Positions 1 through 12,823 of a stretch of DNA of 64,000 nt are shown piece by piece (the stretch's first letter is position 1; each line of letters begins with the position of its first letter). Where the stretch lies: the NCBI GenBank assembly GCA_000729835.1, contig JFHB01000014.1:186001-250000 (forward strand), read 5' to 3'. The notes below the pieces were generated by a model. It searched no databases. It was not told where the DNA came from and saw nothing but the letters and a program-made list of their open reading frames with translations. Source of the stretch: Atkinsonella hypoxylon. Taxonomy: Eukaryota > Ascomycota > Sordariomycetes > Hypocreales > Clavicipitaceae. The translations under genes were made by a program, and so were the position numbers.

Positions 1-208
1 CCTGCCGATCGCCCAGTTCTATTTTGCATACTGAGCGCTCAACAGACGGACATCTGTCGCAACTCGCACCGACGCGAAATCCTTCCACCTGTACGATATC
101 TTCCAACTCATTACCCGCCTGTCCACGACTCGCCATATCGCCCGCACGAAACCCTGCCGGGTGGTCAACGTGCTCCAGTCGCGAGACTGGCAGCCTCCCG
201 TTACCACG

Positions 209-3200
209 ATGGACCGACTCTCGTGCAATGTGATCTATGTCAACAGACTAGTTGATGAGGATGCATTGATTCGCGCTGTGCCTGATACCTCCGACATAGT
301 CGACGATTCCACTCAATCGGAATGGAATCGCGACCATGACAGAAAACTGGTGAAACCACTACTAGACGCCTTCGGTGACGGTATGTTTTGGATTGGAATG
401 GCAAAGCCTCTTTACTTTTCAGCCTCGCATCAGTTTTTGTTCTTAAATCCTACAAGAATTGCGATTAAATGCATTTATATGTGCCAAGCAAGGTCAAAAA
501 CGCTTTGCTTCTTCTTCTTCTTCTTCTTCTTCTTCTTCTTCTTTCTAATTCCCCCCTCTTTTTCTTTCATGATTCTACTCCGAAAATGTGACTTCAACAT
601 CATTCACTCAAACATCTGCATACTAACTCGATTCATCTAGTGCACGTTTGCAACAGTGGGGCTGCTTGTCTCTCGACATTTTTTCAACTTCAAGATGAAT
701 ACATGACTGATATTACGCCGACCCTGATTTTGATAGACACACCTTTCGATGACCAGTTGCAGGACCAACCAGGTCGATCCAGATCCTCTTCACCCACGCC
801 TGCCTTCTCCGCTCAAGCCTTTGAAATCCATACTCCTAGCGACGAACTATACGGTTTAAGTCTTCTACAAAAGATTTTGATTGAAGCACATCTTCGCAGC
901 ATATCGAAACTGGTCGTTCCTGTGCCAGTCATCAGTTTCCCCGGATCAACTACCTCCAATGTGAGCCATCACATGACAGATGGCGCTCTGGAAGCCTCGT
1001 CGAGGTCGGAAGCGTCGCTGGCGGCCAGTCGTCGCCTGATCAGAACATGTTTGGACCTTGGTGCTGTCGATGTACTCATCAACCCGTTGAGCCCGAAGTG
1101 CGTCACTGCTCTCGAAATATGTGCCTATAAAGCACATAGAGATGCTGCCAAGGAACAGCAGGCCATACTGGAAGTCACCAAGGGCAGGAAACGATCATGG
1201 GTGGGCGTCAACGAGCAGAAACCATTTGCATATCTGCGAGAGGCCATGGTATCTGGGCTTATGAACGGCATTTGTCGCCTTGACAGCAATGAAGGACAAA
1301 TCACAGGAGCATACATTGCAGTTTCCTCTCAGCGTCGAGCAGAGATTGCGAGTGCCGTTGGACAATGGCATTTCTGCGCCCATTCCTTTTCCGACGACGA
1401 ATTGTTGGTTGCCGCTCTGATCATGTTCAAACACGCATTGGCTGTTCCCGAATTGGAGCCGTGGCGCATCCCTACAGGTAGGCTGACTGATGTCTGAACC
1501 ATCTCAGCATTTCGTGACTTGTTCACCTGCTAACTCGCTCTCGACATAGATCAGCTCATCAGCTATCTGGTAGCCTGTCGCGCGGCCTACAACAACTTTG
1601 TTCCTTATCATAATTTTCGCCACGTGGTAGATGTTCTGCAAGCTACATTCAATTTCCTCGTCCACATCGGTGCTTTCCCGCCATTCCCAGCAGAGCAGAC
1701 CAAGAAACAGTCGCCTGCCAAATCGCCAATGGCAGCACTGCTCAGTCCTTTCGAGGCACTTACTCTTCTCATCACCGCTATTGGTCATGATGTTGGCCAT
1801 CCCGGCGTCAATAATGGATTTCTCGCCACTTTGAACGCTCCTCTGGCGCAATTATACAATGATCGCTCTGTTTTGGAATCATTTCATTGCGCTGCCTACT
1901 CACAGATTCTTCGCCGACATTGGCCGTCCGCTTTCGAGGACCGCAAAATGCGAAGTTTGATGATAAGCTCCATTCTTGCCACCGACATGGGCTTGCACTT
2001 TGACTACATGAAGAAGCTGGGCGATGTTCAAGAACGTCTGCAGGACAATAATAGTACTGATGGCTGGAACGGCCGGCAGGTAGAAGACCACAAAGCTTTG
2101 GCATGCTCACTGCTCATAAAATGTGCAGATATTAGTAATGTGGTAAGTGACTTTAGTGCGTCAAGTGGACGTATTACCTGCACCAATTCTTTTATTTTTT
2201 TCTTGAAACATGATACAGGATGAGAAGCGTTTTGGTACCTTGTCATGCTGACTAGTCTATGCCAGGCCCGGCATCATGATACGGCACTTAAATGGATGCA
2301 TATGCTCGCTGAGGAATTTTCTAGGCAAGCATCTATGGAAGAAGAACTTCACATCAAGTCTTCTTTGCTTGCTCATCCAAAGAAAGATATGCTTTCCATG
2401 TTCACCGCCCAGCTTGGTTTCATGAACATGTTCGCAATTCCCCTATTCCAAGGCGTTGCCGACATCATGCCCGCTATGCAATATACTGTAGATGAGCTCG
2501 AGGCGAATAAGAGTCTTTTCGAACAAAAAGTACGGGAGGAAAAGGCGAAGCAGGTTTCCGAGGATGAGGCTAATGTCAGATGCGGAACTTGTGAGGGCAC
2601 CTTTTCTCCCCGGACTCAGAGCTACGTGGCGGACAAGGAATTGGCAGCAGCCGAGCTGAATAGCGATATGAATTATGTAAAAGACGGAGGAATAAGCGAC
2701 GGAGGTGTAGCAAAAGCTGGACAGGCACCACGAGTGACGGCCGAAGTGTCGATTCGCGACCAGCATTCAGCTCCTTTGACACCAGGTGAGCTGACGGATT
2801 TCAGTCAAACTGTGGGGCAAGATGAGGAACCGCAGCATAAGAAGTTTCAAAACGGAACGGCTTCTTCGTTTGACGTGGTGCGAGAATTGGCGGACAGTGA
2901 CCCTTTTAACTGTCGGGTGCGAGGTGACAGCAGCTGCGAGAGCAAGGCATCGATGCATTTCGGGCGCCAGCGGTGTAGCCAGACCACCGAGGGCAGTGCA
3001 TCGGGGGCATTCGCAGGAGACTGGCAATCGCAAGCCACGACTGCCACGACTGGGAAGATGGCCCTCTCACCGAGCACCCAGGGCACCAGCATCATCAGCA
3101 CCGAATCGATGGAGAGGACAACGAGCGTTCCCGGCTTGAACACGTCTCCCCCGAGCAACTCGAGTCATGGATCCCCTGGAACAGTTTTACATGATGGCGC

Positions 3201-3360
3201 AGTAGCGGAAGATGACTATAGCCATGGTGGCAGCCTTGGCAAAGCAGAAGGCAAGGCTCTCAGGAAGAAGACGAGTCGGTTTAGGATGAAAGACTTTCCC
3301 TTTTTTAGGAGACATAAGGTGTCAAATCCGCCTCAGCCCACTTCAGATTCGACGACCTAA
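209..3360 (+). CDS. PDE2: High-affinity 3',5'-cyclic nucleotide phosphodiesterase (PDE2/pdeH type)
   Basis: Four exons: 209-380, 641-1477, 1550-2142 and 2266-3360, giving 898 residues. The first intron has a TACTAAC branch point at 621. The enzyme hydrolyses cAMP to AMP and so sets PKA signalling. The catalytic PDEase_I domain spans about residues 340-640: HNFRH near 355, the metal-binding signature HDVGHPGVNN near 415, and a later KCADISNV segment just before intron 3. Residues 1-230 resemble a response-regulator receiver fold (an LILID strand, later DVLINPLS) with the usual Lys-Pro replaced by Asn-Pro. The C-terminal 250 residues are Ser/Thr-rich, end in a basic stretch, and are probably disordered. 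The start is the first ATG in a frame open from the stop at 32. An upstream exon cannot be excluded, because only 208 bases precede the ATG. Confidence 0.93.
508..543. repeat. (CTT)12 microsatellite in intron 1 of the phosphodiesterase gene
   Basis: Twelve perfect CTT units lie inside intron 1 (381-640), upstream of its branch point. They form a long pyrimidine tract on the coding strand. Confidence 0.95.
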
Positions 3361-3644
3361 CGAGGCCCATGACACTGCGAGCTTTTTTACGATACGTCCT
3401 CTGAGATGATCATCAGCTGAGTCTTCCCAAGTCAGCGACGGCTCTGATGGCGACGATTTCCGGCATGATGTATCACCAAATCCACCAGCTCGGCGTCTGT
3501 CGTGCAAGATGACGCAGCTTAGATACCCGCCCCCCTGCTGGCACGCGTTAGCCATGCTGAAAGGGTTGTCATTCGGCTTGAATTGGCATGGTTTGCTGAT
3601 ATCCTGACAGAATATATATGTTTACGATGTGCATATGCGCGTTT

Positions 3645-3703
3645 CTCTTCTCTCTCTCTCTCTCTCTCTCTTTCTCCCTCTCCCTCTCCCTCTCCCTCTT
3701 GCC
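3645..3703. repeat. CT and CCCTCT simple repeat
   Basis: About 25 bases of alternating CT are followed by several CCCTCT-like units. The tract is strand-asymmetric and pyrimidine-only on the plus strand. Confidence 0.9.
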
Positions 3704-4004
3704 CTTTTTTCATGGTTATGCCCTACATTTGGCATATTTGTACGATTAGTCACCATCTCGTGGCGAGCGGGACGGCCACCAGTCAAGGAACGCTGGGAGG
3801 TGTACAAATACAGAGCCTTAGAGGGAGAGGCATTCTTGTGGCGTTAAATTGTGCTTGTATCTTTTTCAGACGTTTATATGCTTAAAATGGAGTTGCGGGT
3901 TTCGAGGATGAGCTAGGGACAGAACAGAAACAAGAAAGATTCTCTGTTTGGATCTCGACGTCATGAGACACGGCAACAGGGTAGGCTTGTCTGACGAATG
4001 ATTG

Positions 4005-4027
4005 AAAAAAAAAAGGGGGGGGGGGGG
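4005..4027. repeat. A10-G13 homopurine run
   Basis: Ten A residues run directly into thirteen G residues, followed by CGG units. A similar G13 run occurs at 31456-31468. Confidence 0.9.
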
Positions 4028-5671
4028 CGGCGGCGATGGAATCGACACGGTGCTTTGAGATGAGAGAGAGAGAATATAACAAATACGTCTTTTCGATGCG
4101 TATGCGTGTTGCGTGTTGCATATTTGCCACGGAGCAGATGTGTAAAGGGTTACACAACATGTTCCCTGAAAGCAAGGGGCAGCCAGGCTTTGAATGATTG
4201 TGGTTTGGCCTAGATGATTTGTCGATCCCGCTTATCGATCCATTGCGTCGGAAGACTTTGCGTCGTTATGTCGTCGAGATGAAGATCAACCATCCCGGTT
4301 AACCCGTCAACCCTTGCAAGTGATAACGCACGAATGGGATTGACTTTTACGAAAGCAGAATTACAATTGTTTGTGTCATTATTTGCCTTGTGCATGCCGT
4401 TATTGGTAATAATCGCAACTGGAGCTTGTCATGCTTGGATCCATAGGCTAGGGCTGCAGTACTTGATACATGTTCGATAATTGCAACAGTCCACTTTTGT
4501 TATCTTGCTAGCATGGGGTATATTTCCTGTTTTCGATATGTAGAGTCGGGTTGAATGGTCTGGAATCACAGATGGGTATCACTGATGCAGGTATTCCCAA
4601 TTGGAGCAACATGTTGCGCCCGCCCCTACAGGAGGTACACCTACTAGATATTGTGTGCAAAAGGGACTCATCGTCCAGTCTAGAACTCAACTCAAATGCT
4701 GCATGCTCAAAAGATCCGTAGCTGCATGTAGGCATGTCCGATTAAGCCGGCCCTGAACCCCCGTGACGCGGCAGACCTGTTAACTATCGTACGTTTGTTC
4801 TTGGGGATGAGGTGAGACGTGGCGCGAGCGGGGCATCTGAGCGCCGTGCTAGAGGGTAATGTGTTGGCTTTTTTTTGTACTATTGGCTTTGCTTGGATGT
4901 TCATGTGCGTCGTTGGTTTGGACCCCATGCCGAGGCAACACATGGATTCGGGGGGGGGGCACGGGCCGCCTGAAGGTTGGTCCGGCGGATCGTCAATGGC
5001 ATTTGACTTTTGTGGTCTGTCTGACACTCCGCGCGGAGCAACCTCTCGGTACGCCATGGTGAGAGTATAGTTATTATATATATGCCTTAGGTGCCTGGCA
5101 TGAAAGTTGGGGCGAGACTGACTGGCTTGCCCCGGCGTTGGAGGCTGCAGATGTCCCGATCACCAGGACCTGAGCTCTAGTAGGCCAATCGGAACCGCGG
5201 CTCTACGCCACAGCGGTCCACAGTATACATAGGTTAGCTTTGTCGGGTTCTGTGGGTGGCCATAAGATTAATCTGTCAGTGGCTAGGACAACCATCAATT
5301 GATCTTCAAATGCAGCGAACTCGTGAGAAAACGTCAGTCAAGTCGCCATCGCAATCGCAGTCGCAGTTGCAATTGCAGTTACAATCTCTTCAATCATTCC
5401 AGCCAATATCTTCTACGTCACAACAAGTCTCCAACGCGGTCGCGGTGGCGACAGGGATTATGCTATGCACCAATGAGAACCTCCGTCTGTAAGTTGTTCC
5501 TTCCTCTCCAATAACTAGTATACCCCAGCCTCTACTCCGTAAGCTCCACCAATCGACTGATACTCGTTAGAAACGGTTGCATGGACCCCTCTCGTCCGAC
5601 GCTCCGTCCCGGCCGACGGCGTGTCTTTGCTCCTCCTTTCCGTATGACTGGACCCTACTTTGCCGTGTTTT

Positions 5672-5720
5672 CTCCTCCTCCTCCGCTTCTTCTTCTTCTT
5701 CTTCTTCTTCTTCTTCTTCT
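5672..5720. repeat. CTC/CTT microsatellite upstream of the alcohol oxidase gene
   Basis: A short CTC stretch passes into nearly twelve CTT units at 5686-5720. Confidence 0.9.
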
Positions 5721-5948
5721 CTTCTTTCTTCCTTCGTTATGTGTTTAAAGACAAAGGAAGGAAAGAAAGAAGACGCCTTTCGGTCCGGGTTCAACTCAAA
5801 TTTTCAATACTGAAAATTGATTGATTCCTCGTGAAACACACACCATCCGGCTGCAATCGCCTTTCGACGACTTGCAGTGAGCTGGACAAGTTTCCCAGGT
5901 ACACATAGCACACAGCTCTCGAGAAAACCTCACCGGCTTCGGTTCGCC

Positions 5949-8548
5949 ATGGCTGTGACAACCGTTTTGGGGCCCAAGCCCACGCCGTTGCCGGATCCTC
6001 CGTCCAAGGACTTCATGACGGAGGCGCAATGGGACACGCTTTTCGCCCTGCTGGATGGCGTCTTGCCCTCCATCACATCGACCACTTCTTCTGCCGTCAC
6101 CGATAAAGCTGGCAGCATTATCCTTTCTGATACTGAATTCGAGAGACTTGTCGATGAGTGTGCTGAGAGCCTTGCTGATCCGCCTCCCAGAGCCATGATT
6201 AAGGAATATCTCGAGTTTCGCCCCTCGCTGGATGAGAAGTTCAGGGAAGACTGCCTGCGGTCGCTTGCCATTGTACCTCAGCGGGTACAGCTGGCTCAAG
6301 TTCTGAATCTGCTCAGGTATGCTTGGATGACCATAAAAAAAAAGGGGGAGACCATGTTACTTGACGGTCCCCTGTTGATTTGTGACACGTTATATTGAAA
6401 AGTTTTGAATGCTAATGGCGCTTCTGAGGGACGGTTTTGAAACAGAGGACACTTGGGCAGCATGCTGTTGACGGGGTATTGGAGCCCCATTACCTTACAA
6501 CCTACGCATGTTCGACAGGCTGTCCTGCAGTCTTGGGCCTCATCGCGTATCACTGCGCTGCGGTCTCTCGCAAAGTCCTTGGCCCAGATGGCCCTGAAGG
6601 CAAATTCCATCTACAGTCGGTTCTTCAGTGAAATCTCAGGTTACACAGATCTTCCTCATGACTGGAAGAACACGGAGGGATACCCGTACAAATTCATCCA
6701 GGTACCCGCCGGAACGGGCGTCCATGAGATATCAACCGACGTCGTGATTGTAGGCTCAGGATGCGGCGGCGGCGTCTGTGCGAAGAACCTCGCCGAGGCC
6801 GGTCACCGAGTCCTCGTCGTCGAGAAAGGCTACTACTTCCCGCCCTCGCAGTTGCCGTTGAAGCAGGATGCAGCCTCACAGTATCTTTTCGAAGCCGGCG
6901 GCGTGCTCTTCAGCGACTCGTCCAGCACAGGCGTCGCGTGCGGTAGCACCTGGGGAGGCGGCGGCACAGTGAACTGGAGCGTCTGCTTCCGACTGCAGGA
7001 TTTCGTGCGGGAGGAATGGGCCTCCCAGGGCCTGCCTCTCTTCACATCGAGCGACTTTGACGACAGCATGGACCGCGTATGGGACTTTGTGGGCGCCAGC
7101 AAGGACGCCATCCGTCACAACGCAAGGAACCAGGCCTTGCTGGACGGCACGAAAAAGCTGGGCTGGAAGGGCGGCGTTGTCGAGCAGAATACAGCGAGCA
7201 AGGAGCACTACTGTGGGCGATGCCACTTGGGCTGTAATTCAGCCGAGAAGAGAGGCCCTGCTACCTCGTGGCTTCCCGCCGCCGGCGAGGCCGGCGCCGA
7301 GTTCATGGAGGGTTTCGCCGTGGATAAGGTGGTCTTCGCCGACGACGGGGTCACTGCCGTTGGTGTCGAGGGCACATGGACCGCCAGGGATGAGAACGGT
7401 GATGTGCATAAGCCGGAGTCGGCTCGGACGCAGCGACGCGTCTTCATCAAGGCTAAGAAGGTCATTGTATCGGCCGGATCGATATGGAGCCCTGTTATTT
7501 TGGCTAAGAGCGGTGTCAAGGTGAGTTGAGCGTGTGAAGGAACATAAAAAGCATGCTCCTGGATATCTTGAAATGGACACGAGACGAGGGGAAGGCTGAC
7601 GACTGACGAAATCAGAATCGCAATGTTGGACGACACCTTCACTTGCATCCTACCAACATCCTGTCGGCCGTCTTTGGGAAGAAGGACATGAGCTCGTGGG
7701 AGGGCGGCATCATCACTTCCTATGTGGATGAGTTTGAGAACCTAGACGGGAAGGGGCATGGCGTAAAGTTGGAGTCAACGTGCAACATTGTAAGTGCAGC
7801 TGATTTTACATCCCGGTGTTGTACACATGGACACTATCACATTTCCCGCCACCACGGATCCCCCCCTCGACCTAAGCAAAAACCACCCCTTCTTTCCTCC
7901 GTCATTAACAACAAACCCGTCATCCCACAGCCCTACGTAACCTACGCCCTACAATCATGGCGAGACGGCGTAGACGCCAAAGTGCTCGCCTTGAAATACA
8001 AGCACCTAGCCACCTACATCTCCCTCACGCGCGACCGCGACACAGGCCAGGTCTACCCGGACCCCAAGAGCGGCGCCCCGCGCTTCGAGTACAGCATCTC
8101 CGACTTCGACCGCGCCCACACCCTCGAGGGCCTCGTCGCCCTCGCCAAGATCTGCTACGTCACGCAGGCGACCGAGATCCGCCCGCACCTCCCGCACCTG
8201 GCGCCCTTCGTCGCCCGGGACGGCGGCAAGAGGCAGGCCGCGCACCCGCCCGGCAAGGACCCCGAGTTCACGGACCCGGACTTCGCGGCCTGGCTGAGGA
8301 CGCTCCGCGGCGCGGACAACAGGCCTCCTGTCGCCATCTGCATATCTGCGCACCAGATGGGCTCGTGCCGGATGAGCGCGGATGCCGAGTCCGGCGTCGT
8401 CGATATGCGCGGCAAGGTCTGGGGCTGCGAGAACCTGTATGTTGCGGATGCGAGCGTGTTTCCTAGCGCGAGCGGCGTGAATCCCATGGTTACGGCTATG
8501 TCGCTTGCGGACTGGATATCGAGGGGCGTGGCGGCCGAGTTGGCGTAG
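5949..8548 (+). CDS. FAO1: Long-chain fatty alcohol oxidase, GMC/FAO family
   Basis: Four exons: 5949-6316, 6446-7520, 7616-7789 and 7931-8548, giving 744 residues, the usual length for this membrane-associated family. The enzyme oxidises long-chain and omega-hydroxy fatty alcohols to aldehydes with release of H2O2, in the omega-oxidation and alkane-use route feeding beta-oxidation. The FAD-binding dinucleotide fold is visible near residue 224 (VGSGCGGG, followed by a VEKG strand end). A Trp-Gly-Gly-Gly-Gly loop (STWGGGGTVNW) follows. The C-terminal GMC signature contains AHQMGSCRM near residue 678 with the candidate catalytic His, and SGVNPMVTAMSLA near the end. There is no C-terminal SKL-type peroxisomal signal. 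Intron 3 (7790-7930) is 141 nt, a multiple of three, and lacks stops in frame, so its retention would insert 47 residues. Confidence 0.93.
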
Positions 8549-8629
8549 TGTGGACTTTTAATTCTGTCGCAAAGTGGTCTGTGTACGGACGTGTCATGGT
8601 GGTGCTGCTTATATCTAGCTTAATGGGAC

Positions 8630-8661
8630 GGAATGGAATGGAATGGAATGGAATGGAATGG
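8630..8661. repeat. (GGAAT)6 pentanucleotide repeat
   Basis: Six perfect GGAAT units lie 80-110 bases after the alcohol oxidase stop codon, probably in or just beyond its 3' UTR. Confidence 0.95.
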
Positions 8662-11276
8662 CGAGTCTTGGTGACCTACATTACATACACCTAGAAGAAA
8701 GGCCCTTTCACCGGAATCCCGCCAAATGCCGAGACACAGCACTGACGAAACGAGACATACGCCGGTCAACGTGGAAACCATGGTACGAGGCTTAAACTAG
8801 CCTCAAGCAAAGTGGTTCACAAATGCGGCACGTGGTCGCGAGGCCATGTCACTAGTGTGCTACCCTGGAGCGCTGCGCCATCGCCCAACGCCCAACGCCC
8901 AAGGATTGTCGGTGAAGTTGGATTTGACGCCATTCCGGTAGAAAGTGGGCGCTGTCGCAATGGCCTGAGAATTTGGAGCGTTGAAGACATCCGCTTCTGG
9001 GCGGCTTGCAGGGGTACGTACCCTGGTACCCAGGATAGCTGGGTGGGCTCCGTGCGCCTCCGGTACCAGGTAGTAATGGCTGTGCTGGAAATGCGAGCAT
9101 TGACCCTGCCACGTACCACCTTCCCATGACACACTTCCAGTTCCATCATCAGTCACAAGATGGTCCTAAAATTATCACGGCATTCTTTCTAAACCTCGGT
9201 GGCGATTTGCAACGTGTCTTGTCAGTGCCCAAGTCCATGACCGTGTTTAGGATGCGGCGGGTCAGTGCGCGGTGGCAGGTATCTACAGCTCACCAGCATA
9301 CCGCACGAGCCTGCGGAGTACCGAGTGCGAAATGGGCTTACGTACCTCCTACGTACCTACGTACCTGCCTGCCTTAGGTAGGCGTCTAACTTATCGTATT
9401 CCTCACCTTCTCCTTCCCCGGGATCGCTGTGTGTATCCGTGGCTTCACCCATGGTAACGTTGCGGGGGACGCCACAAGTGCACAGCCACGAGTTCTGCAG
9501 CGGGCAAGTCCGTTGCGTCAGATATTAATCTATCTGGAACCTACCTCCTACGTACCTAGTAGATATGTGTAGGCATAGGTACTTGGGAGGCAGGTAGTAT
9601 TTGCACATGCATCACCAACGGGTGGTCTCTTCAGCTGCTCATGGATGAGAAAGACACAAAAATCGGAGGTTATGCATTAGCAAAGGAGTTGCGTCACTGA
9701 ACATGTTAATCTTGGTCGTCATGCAAAGAAATTTTTGACTCGTCTCTTCTTCCAAAACAGACATGATAAAAACGGCTGTACGTACTTTGGGCTAAGGTAT
9801 AAAAAAATCCCCATTTCTCATGAGACGTAGTTAGGTTGAACGAAATGCAAAGGGTTAGAGGTAAACTTGTATCCGATTCAAAATCCAGGAGCCAGTGCCA
9901 CCAAGAAATCGTGCCTTGAAACGGCAAAATTTTTCCTCGTAGGTTGCCTCCCTGGTGTACGGAATAACTAGAATCTGGGCTTGTTTGGCAGACCCTGGTC
10001 GATGGTCCGGAAAGATCTGTGGCTGATGGCTTGGCTCCCCAGTTGCAAATAGTCTGTTTCTGCAGCCTATTTTTGTCGTATCTTAATGCTCCAGGGTTGT
10101 ACTAGCAGCGCACAGCCTGTCAATTAGCTAACTATGCCGCCAAACATGACTACCGAGTACCTACTGCGTGATATCCCTGCTAAATTATACTAGAACCAAG
10201 TTCTTAAGATCAGCATCTGCCAAGTGCCACTCTAAAAATCTCTGTTTCTTTGGGTTGAGAGTCTTGTAAATCTAGGTCATCGCCACATACAAGGGTTTGA
10301 TGGAGAAGCGCCTCGCGCTTGGAGTCCACGAGCCTTGCCATCCTCATAGAAATGCTTTTCGATATTTTGCCCATGTACGCGGCAAACTTGGTCCATACCT
10401 TGCCATTCCCGTGGCTGGGTGGGTGTATTCCATAAGACTTCGTGTCTTGATACGTCGACCAGCCGTTTTTGCCATGGCAAACAAGCATCTCGCCATGCAA
10501 CAACGTGTCGACATGTGTCTGGCTAAAATACCTCCCGCAGCTGGCATAGTTTGCGAATCTGTCCTGACACTCAAAGTATTGACAAGGTCCGCAGGAATTC
10601 TACTGTACGTCAAATGGCTCTGACGTCGTCTTTCAGACTCATCGCCTTTCATCCCGTAACGTACTACAGACCTGTCATTGCTCGTGAAAGTCCTCAATCT
10701 TGGATACAAGCCTACCCATGCGCTTACCTCCTCCTATGCCATGTAAAAAGCAATTGATCCAGTGGGGGTGGAACATAGATGCCACTTGCTGTCCTCGTCA
10801 TCTCATCGTTGAACGAGTGCTTGGTCGCCGTCAAAGGCGGTGGTCGTAGCCGAGACAAGGGTGCCGCGACGTGCATCGACATTCGTGGTGCCAGCCCTAT
10901 CTGCAAGACCATCTTAGCCAATCTGGTGCGGTTTTTTGCAATGAGGGTAAAACAGGCCTACTCACCACAGATGCATCCAGTGGCTACGCTTACCGCGTAG
11001 ACTGCCTGCAGCACATTGCTTCGCCTTGACACGGGTGGCGGTACGGGGGAAGATTCACAGACTGTGTCGATATCTGGTGGTGTGATTTGTTTGTAGGGAA
11101 CATCTAGGGCCCGCCTGTGTTGTTGAGCTCATGTTGCTGCATGGCTTTGGGTCTCGGCTTGCCTGACGCCCTAGCAAGCAGTCCTTGACCATTCATCGCC
11201 ACGAGCTAGATGTCAGCTCAAGTTGCTCGATTGGCACATTCGGTACAAGGGAGATGAATTATTTAGGAATAAGGCT

Positions 11277-11334
11277 TATGTGTTTTTGTATGTGTTTTTG
11301 TATGTGTTTTTGTATGTGTTTTTGTATGTGTTTG
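11277..11334. repeat. 12-bp tandem repeat, about 4.7 copies
   Basis: The unit TATGTGTTTTTG is repeated exactly four times and then partly. It is open in several frames, which explains the FLYV-type and HTKT-type repeat peptides on the two strands. It is not a coding repeat. Confidence 0.95.
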
Positions 11335-12463
11335 GTTTTTCTTGTGGGGAAAAAAGAAAGGGAAAAAAAAGGCTTGGACAAGAGGAAGGCAAGGGCGGGC
11401 GAGGTACGGAATACAGGCATGGCAAATGGACAGCTGCTCGTCTCTGAGGCCATCTCCTGCCTCACCTGCTCGGAGCTCGCAAAGCCGACTCTTGCATCTC
11501 GTGTCTAGAGATATTTTGCTGCATTTCCAGCCAGCCAATCCTGACATGTGTCTACAATCCCAATCAAGTTTCGTTTCACGATTTCTTCTCTGTGTCATTT
11601 GTCACTTCTGACAAGCTCCAGGTTCGCGTCCCTGGCTACGTGCGCAGTTCCAATCCTCAAAAATCAACTACCAATCCACGGATCTGCGCATGATCCAATT
11701 CAGGGGGAGGGCGGAGTAAAGATCGATCATCTCTCACTTACTCCTGGATTGACCCCAGGAGCCGAAATGGAAGTACAACCTCCGAGTTCCAATAGTTGGT
11801 CGTCATCCACATCTCTTTTGACCCTCGGCGCGCGTTTTTTTTTTTTTTTTTTTTCAGTTAGCTCAAAAGCATTGCCAATCAATGGCGGAGCTCAACCCTC
11901 AAATATATCGTCTTTAGATTATCTAAGACGCGAGTTTCTAGATCTCGCAGACTCATAGGCAGCTGCTTTGTTAGTATATACACCCTGCGTTGCAATCATC
12001 GAAATATCACACTGTGCATGCCAGCACCCGATTTTGGAACCTGTTCTCTGGAGCGTGGGATTTGGAACCTGCAAGCATTGACGGCATTGACAATGTTGAC
12101 AAGCCCTAGTTCCATCCGAGATGAATTCACGTAGAACCATGCAGCCGCGTCGAGGAACCGCGGAACTTGACTCCCTGTTAGATAAGAGACACTTACAAGT
12201 GAGAAGACCGGACAGAGAGGAGCTGCCGAGGATTGATTGGCAGAGTACCATGCCATATAGTAGCATCAAAGCTTTGGTGGTCACCGAGTGAGCGCCGACG
12301 CCGGGCAGAAGTTCCTGGCCCAGCCCAGCAGTCGTAGTCCGTCCCATCGCAGCTGGACTCCCATCATAGCTGGACGTCCACCTGGCGATCCGTAAGGCTG
12401 GAGATGGATGGTCTTCCAGACAGGTCGTGCTTCGGTGTCCTGTTTGAGCACAGCACTCCTGAA

Positions 12464-12823
12464 CTAACTTGAACTCTTATTACCACATTGGCAGCACAGA
12501 CGCCGGACATATTGCCTGTTTCTGACGTTCATTTCATCCTTCATCGCCAGACCCTGTCGCAAACCAGAAAGCAGACTCTCCTGCTCACCCCCTTTCACGA
12601 CCACCACCATGGACCCTTTGGCACATGGACGTGACCCGTCTTTTTGCAAAAAGCTTTGAAACTTTATCAAGAGCCTGCTATTCCTCCATGATTGGCCTTG
12701 GTCGTCTGCGTCGAAGCCAATCATAGGAAGCCGCCTCGGGCCATCTGGGTGCAACTCCACTAGCGCCACCACCGGCTCGACCTGGTGTTGAAGGCCTCGT
12801 CCAATCAGCTGCCAGAAGTCCAT
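12464..12823 (-). CDS. Candidate small ORF, hypothetical protein
   Basis: A 119-codon frame from an ATG at 12823 to a TAG at 12464. The translation is compositionally protein-like (MDFWQLIGRG at the N-terminus, a GFDADDQG segment in the middle) and the opposite strand has no comparable frame. I recognise no family. It is isolated inside a gene-poor interval and has no supporting splice sites, so it may be chance. Confidence 0.18.
   Translation of the reverse strand: MDFWQLIGRGLQHQVEPVVALVELHPDGPRRLPMIGFDADDQGQSWRNSRLLIKFQSFLQKDGSRPCAKGSMVVVVKGGEQESLLSGLRQGLAMKDEMNVRNRQYVRRLCCQCGNKSSS

Larger units (their letters stand above)
3361..5948. other. Intergenic region with microsatellites, no gene seen
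   Basis: This is the 3' flank of the phosphodiesterase gene and the 5' flank of the alcohol oxidase gene, both on the plus strand. Only short frames occur. A glutamine-rich stretch near 5340-5400 comes from CAATCG/CAGTTG-type simple sequence and is not convincing as a gene. Low-complexity tracts are at 3645-3703 (CT then CCCTCT), 4005-4027 (A10 followed by G13) and 5672-5720 (CTC then CTT). The pyrimidine-rich tract ends about 230 bases before the oxidase ATG and may belong to its promoter or 5' UTR. Confidence 0.6.

Noticed and set aside
5256..5514. Glutamine/serine-rich frames before the alcohol oxidase
   Set aside because: They derive from simple CAATCG/CAGTTG sequence and read open in two frames. 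No conserved features.
10210..10709. Overlapping open frames on both strands (108 and 121 codons)
   Set aside because: Frames are open on both strands at once, compositions are unlike proteins, and no motif or splice structure supports either.
11277..11334. Regular 12-bp repeats considered as a CRISPR-like array
   Set aside because: The copies are contiguous with no spacers, and the window is eukaryotic. It is a minisatellite.
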